Source: Albula goreensis (lineage: Eukaryota > Chordata > Actinopteri > Albuliformes > Albulidae). Taken from it: a stretch of DNA of 64,000 nucleotides. Below are positions 56,871-64,000 of the stretch, in pieces. Position 1 is the first letter of the stretch; the number at the start of each line of letters is the position of its first letter. The notes beneath the pieces were generated by a model, which was given only the letters and a program-made list of their open reading frames with translations, did no database searches and was not told the DNA's origin. The DNA lies in NCBI GenBank assembly GCA_022829145.1, contig CM040747.1:37464052-37528051 (forward strand), given 5' to 3'. The translations under genes and the position numbers were made by a program.

Positions 56871-58918
56871 TTATTGTGAGGCAGTGCTCTGAAATGAGGT
56901 TTCTGAGCCTCCCGGAGTTTCCTGGCCACAGTTTGTAAGTTCTTGAACCATTGTCAATAGTTCTGAGTATGTAGGTGGCCTTGGGTTATTTTTACAATGG
57001 TGCTGAGCTGCTTGTGTCTGATGTCCCCTTGACCACTTTGGTCCTTTTCCTTCCATTCCCCCTCCCTTTGACCAGCACTCTTTTTTAGAGTGGCCAGTTC
57101 GTTTACAATTATAACACATACGGGGGTTCCTGCATTTACTCTGTATGTGTCCCAACTTTCCACAGTTGAAACACTCCAATAGTTTTGGCCTTTTCCTTCC
57201 ATCCCCCCTCTCTTTGACCAGCACTGTTTTATGGAGTGGCCCAGTCTTTTACAATTAGAGCACATGAGGGGTCTTCTACATGCACTTTGGATATGTCCTG
57301 ATTTTCCACAATTAAAGCATTTTGGCTTCACCTGATCTGCAGTAGCTGCTATTGGGACAATCTTTTTCCAGTAAGTTTGATTTGCAGACAGATGACATTG
57401 ACTTTCATTCCATACTGTTAAGCAGTCATGGATGTCTTTTCCTATGTTTTGTCTGATAGGCAATGTGCTCAGCTCCCTCTTGAATTGCAGTAATAGATGT
57501 TGGCATGTGGGAGAGACATGATTTTTATACTTGTCAATGACCAAACTCCAGAAAGTAGGATCATCACTTGTTAGTAAAATCCCAGGCCCCCCACTCTTGT
57601 TTCTATTATACAACTTAATGAATCTCCTGAGAAAATCAGTTGGGTGTTGGCCTTCTCTAGGTATAAAATCAATAATTTTGCTCATGTCTGCCATAAAGCG
57701 ATAGCCCACAGCCTCACTCATTAATTGTAGCCTGGTTTCATGATCAGGAAAGACAGCTGGATCCCCCTGACCCTGTAAGAATTCGACTGGTATCGCTACT
57801 AAAGTTGGGAGTACTGATTGCAGTAACTTACAGCAGTCTTTATCTGTTAGGGCATGAAGCCTTTGTAGTGCTTGAACTTTGTCAACTACCACACTTGGGT
57901 CACCTATGCCATCCCATGTAGGGAGCTGCTGCTGTAAGGCTGTTAGTTCAGACAGAGTTAGGTTATGATTTACCTGCTGGTCCTCATGATCATCAGCAGT
58001 CGCATCTCTGACTGGATAACCTGTTCCACTTGCATGAACCCCATGGGTAATAACAGGTGCTATTCTTGTATTCTTTACTTTAGTCAGTTTGCCTGCTTTA
58101 GCTAATCTGATGTTTGGATCTTTTAAAATGGAATTTTGAGTATGATTCTGACTAGAAGCACAGCAATGACAGGAATATCTTTGTCCCTCACTTGTCTCTT
58201 TACCATTTAAACTTGCCATTTCATCACCAGTAAACTCATCAGAAACATCTGAGAGGTGAGCCATAACAGCTTGTCTAATCTCACTCTCATCACCAGAACT
58301 ATGCTCTGACTCAAGTTCCTCATTAAATCCACTTAGACCCAGTGCTACTACCCGCCTTTTCAATGTTTCATTTTCCATTCTATGTTGCTTTACTTTTTCT
58401 CTTGATTTTTTCAGTTTTTGTACTATTTCTCTGTCTTTATTCTCATTGGACACATTCCACAATTCTCTGTATGCTATTTGCACATCACGTAATTGCCCCT
58501 GAGTATTTTCTAATTCCAACTGCATGGAATTCAGTTTCTCCCTCAACTCAGTGTTCTCCCTCCTAAATTCCAGCTGTGTTGTAGCATGAACCATACGTTC
58601 TGCTTTAGATGCCTCCATCTCCGTTGAATTAGTTCTGAGTTCATTTTCTAAGCTCTCTATTTCACTTTTTAATGATGGAATCTCTTCCACTTTCAGCTTT
58701 AATATTCTTATTGTTTGGCACATAGCCATTACACAATTAGCCAGTCTTATTTTTTTGTTTTTCTCAGTTTTATTACGCATTGCACAGGCTGTTTGGAGGT
58801 ATACATAGGCATCTGCATCATCTGGAACACTGTAAAAGCCTTTTGTGCAGTGTTTGCCTAACCAGTGCATAGCCCAAGGTTTCCAACCCTCCTGTCCCAT
58901 TTTCCCTATACTCCCCAT
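56871..58918 (-). pseudogene. Gag-like gene: coiled coil and four zinc knuckles
   Basis: ATG at 58918 starts MGSIGKMGQEGWKPW. A heptad-rich region of about 150 residues follows (KVEEIPSLKSEIESLENELR, later ENTELREKLNSMQLELEN). A capsid-like part includes PREGQHPTDFLRRFIKLYNR and FWSLVIDKYKNHVSPTCQHL. Two CCHC knuckles follow (CFNCGKSGHIQSAC, CSNCKRLGHSIKQC), then a frameshift at about 57210-57230. A second pair (CFNCGKLGHIQSKC, CYNCKRTGHSKKEC) lies in the new frame, ending at 56871. The second pair looks like a tandem duplicate of the first. CCHC knuckles bind RNA in retroviral and retrotransposon Gag. The gene is broken as read. The family was not identified. Confidence 0.75.
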
Positions 58919-59329
58919 ACAATGGACAAACAAACGTCTGGTACTTGAAAATTGTCCAAGGTCTGTGTAACTTTATACAAGTCCCGTGCTTAGAATACTA
59001 TACACTGTATAATCAATTCTAGCCACTTGTATTTTAAAACATTACACAATTTTCAACACTATTCATCTATCATAACATATCATTCCTAAATTATACTCAC
59101 AAATGTATGTGGTCCGATTCCGTGCCTTCAAGTCTGTCTCCCCACTTTGGGTCAGCAACTGGATTGACAGCAGGCTCCTGTTCTTCTGAAAATGTGCTTC
59201 AGTGCTTAATCCAAAAAGTTAAATTTCCCGCCTTTGAGTAATCCAGCTTCATAGTACCCAGGTATCAACCTCCCCGGTTTTTGTGAAGAAAAACACAACA
59301 AGAACGACGGATGTGGGCTGGCTCGCCAA
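58919..59329 (-). other. Element leader and candidate primer-binding site
   Basis: Untranslated leader between the 5' LTR and gag. Next to the LTR, ttggcgagccagccc is a plausible primer-binding site starting TGG, but I could not name the tRNA. Confidence 0.45.
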
Positions 59330-59784
59330 TGTAGAAAAAGAAAAGATCCCTTTGGAAATATGGTCCTTATACCTTTGTGAGTTGATGCAACAAATCCAGA
59401 CTAAAGTCCTTGTTTTGGTGAAGAAAGATATATTTATTACAATAGAGAAACTCGTGGGTCTCCTCTCCAAGTACAGAGACAAAAAGACACCAACTATCTA
59501 GTCACGCAGACATTTAAACCCAACACCCCAGCTCTGAATTGTGGGCAAATGGCTGAGACCAGATAGTGGGTTGTTGACACCTTGAATCTTTCCTGTTCAC
59601 GCAAGACCCCCATCAACACAGAGGACAGGATTGTATTGAAGCTGGGAAATGATCTTCACACCCTGCTCCCCTGCTCCCTTAGCACCCCAAAATGACATTA
59701 TGCTAATGATCTGCCCTAGTGTTTAGTAGGTCTTATGTAAACAGGAACTTACAGCATGAAAAAGACACATGTTGTTTCCCAACA
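59330..59784 (-). repeat. 5' LTR of the gag-only element
   Basis: 455 bp, TG-to-CA ends in element sense, direct repeat of 55069-55516. Confidence 0.85.
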
Positions 59785-60261
59785 ATCGGTACCTCTGCAA
59801 CGCAGCGTTTCATTGTTATATCCTCGCATAGTTTTGGCGTGAATGTGTCGCAGCCTGTTCTCTGTGGAGGGATGACAGCGCTCTCTACTGGACTCCTTTA
59901 GTAACTGCAGCAGAGCTTAGAGAGGAGCCAAAGCATTTAGATACAGCAAAACTGTTCTGAATAGGGCCCCAATGTATCCAGCTTTGTGTGTTATTTCATT
60001 TCTGGTTTTATGCAACTGGTTAATGCTACGGCTGTGTTGGTTTCATTGTAAAATGGAGTTATTGTTGAAGAGGTTCATTATTTTCAGTTACACCAAAGAC
60101 AAGTAAAAAGGAGACAATGATGCACAGTCAAAATATTTACTTGCTTCTAACATTAATCACAAAAGTTTAATGATTCAGACCTTGTGTAAAATTATATTTC
60201 AAATGATATAGGGTTCCACAATTTTCTGGCACATGGCATAGGGTTGTATATTTGTGAATCA
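59785..60261. other. Unrecognised spacer at the inversion junction
   Basis: About 480 bp with no match to the LRR unit or to the LTR element. No gene seen. It joins the element to the inverted LRR unit. Confidence 0.4.
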
Positions 60262-62200
60262 GGGGTACAGTGCCACAGAATGAATTTATGCTAAATATAT
60301 GACATTGACAGTGAGAGTTTAATCATACTTCAAAATGTGGGTATTTATACAGACTATACTGAAGTATCAAAGGCTTTCCAGGTACTGGGAAAAAATCACT
60401 CAATTCCAACGAATTACTGAGCAATTTCCATCCAGCATATTATGAGAGTTTGAGGATAAGGAGACTGTGATACCTTTGGATGCTGAGCACATTGACCCAG
60501 AACCTGGTAAATGCTGTATTGTGATGCCAGTTCAGGAGCAGGCGACGTCAGGGCCAGTTGAAAGTGGCAAAGTGAACACAGAATTTGGGAATACTTTGGT
60601 TTCACACCAGTTTATCATTACCATTCATAAACAAGGAGTAACCCAACTAAATAAAGAAATAAGGACCACAGTAAAATTGAAAATAAGCTTTTCTAGCTCT
60701 TGCAACTTTGAGAAATAAATAATGCACTGATTAACAAGAGCCAAAGAAAAAATGTGAGCATGTTTTAAGATGCATAAAGTGCAATAGAATATTGTAATTT
60801 TGTTTCCTGAATCAGACTGGTAATTATGATTAAAAATTGGAATCACAATATTTAGCCAAATAATAGGGATTATAATTTTAAGCATAATCATTCAGTTCTG
60901 AATTTCAGGCCAGTAAATTGAACAGAAGCATCTGTGAATGTTCTAAAATGCAGACCTGATTATAAACAAGCCCTGAAACTGACTGATGCCTGAAAACAGG
61001 GAAAGCAGACTGTAGTAGCCTAGAATATTGATTGCTTTTTTATTTTGTCTTTAATATTTTGAGAGACTGGCAGTTAAGTCTCAGAGAGTAAATATTTAGT
61101 TTCTTATCTGAACACCTTAATTGTGTTTAGTAAACAACATCAAAAAATGATTTTAGTTTCCTGCTGATGGCTCAGTGATGCGCACTGTTTTGACATTGGT
61201 GTTCCTACGTTGGGGTTTTTTGATAAAAAAATCATAAAACCAATAACTATCAAAAAGTTTTAGAACAGACACACTGCACTGCTGATCAGATGTGAACAAA
61301 CTTCTCACAACTTGTCACGCTAACTCACTATCCACTCTAAAGGCTGGAATTTGCTTTTATAATGAAATACAGTATAAAAGGATCTGATAACTCCATCCTT
61401 AGCCCTGCTGTCCACACTTGGCTCAGGGGCATGAGTAGGGCCATGAGTGAGGCTTAAAGCCCAGAGTTAGCCTGAAAAAGACTGTGGAAAATGTAACTGG
61501 GCCATTAGCCCCAAATTCTGACAGAACTGAATAGAGGAAAAGGGGCTATTTGGGTTAGAAGCACAGCTGGAGAACTGTCAGACTTGATCAGGACATCTTA
61601 TTCTCAGGTGTAAAGTGCTGCAGTTGGAGAGTGTAGAACAGACATCTTCCTCAGAGCATTGTAGATCTTACAATCCTCAATATCACTCTTTATCAGTGAG
61701 CACTATCAGTACTACATTTAAAATATGAAGTGTTAAATATTAACACATCACCTCTTTCTTTCAGACTCAGCTGCTGTGGTCTTACAGAGGACTCCTGTGA
61801 AATTGTGGCCTCAGCTCTCCAGTCATCAAACTCACCCGTGAGAGAGCTGGACCTCAGCTGCAATAACCTGGGAGATTCAGGAGTGAAGCTGCTCTGTGCT
61901 GGACTGAAGAGTCCAAACTGTAAACTGCAGACACTGGACCTCAGCTGCAATAACCTGGGAGATTCAGGAGTGAAGCTGCTCTGTGCTGGACTGAAGAGTC
62001 CAAACTGTAAACTACAGACACTGGGGTGAGTAGTGCTGTGTACTTTGTGACTTTTCGTAAATAGTTAGTGATTATGGCTCCACACAGAGCAACGTTAAAC
62101 AGCTCCTTCTCTAAATCAGACTTCTCCTCTCTCCAGCCTTCCTTCCTTTGTCCACATTGGTCCCATCCCTCTCTTCTTACTCCTCTATCACAGCAAAGGA
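60262..62200 (+). repeat. Inverted copy of the 2-kb LRR unit
   Basis: Reading leftward, this segment reproduces the 52.0-53.99 kb unit throughout (for example ggtatcaaaggctttccagg and the gctgtgatagaggagtaag ends). Orientation is opposite to units 1-3, so its LRR exon is on the plus strand. Confidence 0.85.
61765..62025 (+). CDS. NLR LRR exon with internal 87-bp duplication
   Basis: A 261-bp exon with acceptor tctttcag and donor CTGGG|GTGAGT. It encodes [20 protein letters not shown] and then [20 protein letters not shown] twice. The second half of a standard 174-bp LRR exon has been duplicated in frame (87 bases, 29 residues), adding one LRR. The symmetric one-base/two-base phase is kept. 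The orientation is opposite to all other NLR exons here, so it cannot belong to the 38.7-54.4 kb gene without rearrangement; it may be an orphan. Confidence 0.8.
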
Positions 62201-62215
62201 AAGCAGGATAAAACT

Positions 62216-62520
62216 CCATGAGTCTTAGGGTTGCCAGCTGTGTGGTTCCTGACCACAATTATCTTGTGCTGAAGTTCAGTGTGGAAGTGGGATTATGTAT
62301 GTGTTCTATCCATAGACTAGTGTCGAGACAAGAACATGCATTTTATAGTTATTTACCCTGCTCCCTTCTTTTATGGCCCCTTGCCATGCACCCAGACACG
62401 GCTTGAGAGGGACAAATGGACTCCACCCCCTTGTAAATACCCCTGAATCAGTGACCAAAGAGGCAACAGGCTTTTCAAGCATGGCAAGGAGCAGAGCTTT
62501 ACTCAGAAACTAAAACGAAA
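62216..62520 (+). mobile_element. Tc1 fragment flanking the inverted LRR unit
   Basis: Matches the inverse of about 6180-6460 (gcacccagacacggcttgag, gtgaccaaagaggcaacagg). This shows that the Tc1 fragment was already next to the ancestral LRR unit before it was copied. Confidence 0.62.
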
Positions 62521-63055
62521 CACTTATGACAGCCAAAATGGATGTACATTTGGGGTTACCAGTTAAAAGCGGAATTGGGCGTGGTACGACCCTCTTTGTT
62601 GTTGGTAAGCCTTAAGATGCCCCCAAATGTAGAATCCTTTGATAAACATGCCCAACCACAGGGGGCTATCACCTGTCTCTCTCCCTCTGGCTCCTTACCC
62701 TTCTGGAGCACGTGTGTGTGTGTGTGTGTGTGTGCGCGTGTGAGGGAACGAGCGAGCCGATAGGTTTACTTAAACTATCCTGGAGTTGCTCATTAGAACA
62801 CCTGCAGAGCCTGCAGCATGTAGGTAGGAGATAGCTTGTTGGACATGGCGTGCCCTTTTCTTGGTGATCACATCAGCACTGAAGCTCTAATAATTTGCAG
62901 AGCTTTACATGGGGAGAGGGAGATTAGACCCTGATTAGATAGCTATTCTATCATTCCCTGATGAGTATCTTTGTGAATTTTCCCATTTTATGAGCAATCA
63001 ATAATTAATTTGAACAACATTCTCCAGGCTCATATTTCAAACATTAGGCAGCACA
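62521..63055. other. Non-coding interval with GT microsatellite
   Basis: (gt)n at about 62709-62737. No gene recognised. Confidence 0.5.
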
Positions 63056-63059
63056 TCAT

Positions 63060-64000
63060 TTCAAGGTGCTTTATTGGCATGACATGGGCTGTGTTGCCAA
63101 AGCAAATGATACAGTTAACACAATAACAGGGGAAAGAAAGGAACAAACATGAATGCATACAATGAATGACTATTGACTAACATTTATACATTTATTATAT
63201 TCCTGCACTGGTGACAGGTTGCTACATATAGAGCAGCCAGGGAGGCTGTGTGTCCTTCACCCAGTAAGATTGGTAATTGTCTCTCCACAGGGAGTGTTTC
63301 AAAATTTGGATATATGTATTATTATTATTTGGATAAATTTATCATATACATTTTTCAAATAGTCTTTGTGAATTTTTGTGTATTTTGTGCAGTATAGGAG
63401 GAAGTGTAGCTCTGTCTCAGCCTCACCTGTCTCACAGTGATCACATATCCTCTCCTCTTTGGGGCGGCAGGTTTGCTTGTGTCTGCCTGTTTCAGTGGCC
63501 AGGCTGTGATCACTTGAATTCTTCTACGCTGTTTGGAGCCCATCTGTATGTGTGTTTTAGATCGTACAGCTTACTGGGCTGCGTCTGTATGTTGTCTGGC
63601 TCATTTGTTCTGTTTTTATATAGAATGATTTGACTGTGGTCTGATAGGGAGGTTTGTTGCCTTACAGTGAATGCATTTATGGAGGAGGAGTCCACATCTG
63701 TAATGGCATAATCTACCACACTGTTCCCAAGAGCTGAGCTGTAAGTGAACCTTCCAAAGGAGTCCCCTCTGATCCTACCATGAATGATATACAGACCCAA
63801 GGTTTGACAGAGATACACAACCTGTCTACCATTTTTATGAATTACATTGTCGTGGCTGTTTATGGCTTTTATGATTGGAGTGTGGTACATAGGAGATTGG
63901 CCAAAGATGTGTTTGTTTCCTTCAGTGGTGAGGAAATCAGGGAGAGTTCCTGTCCTGGCGTTTAGGTCTCCACAGAGCAGCACACTTCCCTGGGCCTGGA
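63060..64000 (-). mobile_element. Internally deleted LINE copy, runs off the right edge
   Basis: Same family as 43-50 kb, minus strand. The 3' tail has ccaataaagcacc and ggcaacacagcccatgtcat. The C-terminal Cys motif segment is present at 63355-63500 and then joins directly to the endonuclease part (63510-63983: GRIRGDSFGRFTY, SLSDHSQI, CGDLNARTGTLPDF). About 2.25 kb including all of the reverse transcriptase is missing relative to the 43-kb copy. The endonuclease segment is open to the window edge. Confidence 0.8.

Larger units (their letters stand above)
55069..59784 (-). mobile_element. LTR retroelement with gag only
   Basis: Two direct LTRs (55069-55516, 448 bp; 59330-59784, 455 bp) flank 3.8 kb read on the minus strand. 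In element sense the LTR starts TGTTGGGAAAC and ends TTTTTCTACA. A purine tract aaaaaaagtggggaa directly precedes the 3' LTR and ttggcgagccagccc follows the 5' LTR as a candidate primer-binding site. Only a gag-like gene is present; the 1.35 kb where pol should be has no open frame. The flanks show no target duplication, and the right flank differs from the expected LRR-unit sequence, so rearrangement followed insertion. Confidence 0.82.

Overview
This is teleost fish genomic DNA. The evidence is a fish-type NLR immune receptor gene cluster (FISNA-NACHT exon, 174-bp LRR exons, a PRY-SPRY/B30.2 exon), a kappa-like immunoglobulin light-chain V segment with a recombination signal, and fish-typical Tc1, hAT-like, Gypsy, LTR and LINE elements. 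Most of the window is intron, tandem repeat and transposon. Coding sequence lies in short exons, and I assigned their boundaries by eye from splice consensus and phase.

Layout. 0-3 kb holds two N-terminal exons (linker and pyrin-like) of an NLR copy that runs off the left edge. It is a segmental duplicate of 10.6-14 kb. 6.6-21.75 kb holds a minus-strand NLR gene. It starts at ATG 21750, passes through a tandem array of 37-codon cassette exons, a linker exon, a pyrin-like exon and one large FISNA-NACHT exon, and ends at one LRR exon. The phases of all intact exons agree. 22-31 kb is mostly non-coding, with DNA-transposon relics, a LINE 3' fragment, a solo LTR and one unrecognised exon. 32.1-32.7 kb is a V-kappa-like segment with a perfect 12-RSS but no visible J or C. 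34-38 kb holds a decayed Tc1 element and LINE/SINE-like fragments. 38.7-54.4 kb holds the 3' half of a second minus-strand NLR: five LRR exons, a short linker exon and a SPRY exon. A dead 6.8-kb LINE is inserted antisense in it. 55.07-59.78 kb is an LTR retroelement with a gag-like gene and no recognisable pol. 60.2-62.2 kb is an inverted copy of the 2-kb LRR unit, and 63-64 kb is another LINE copy.

How it fits together. The NLR exons form a cytosolic innate sensor family evolving by tandem duplication. The most unusual pattern is that several NLR exon boundaries lie beside minisatellites whose units carry copies of the splice site itself. These are acceptors at the pyrin-like exon and at one LRR exon, and about 19 donors at the last LRR exon. 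Combined with phase-symmetric cassette and LRR exons, this could give length and splice variation. That is a hypothesis, not a demonstrated system.
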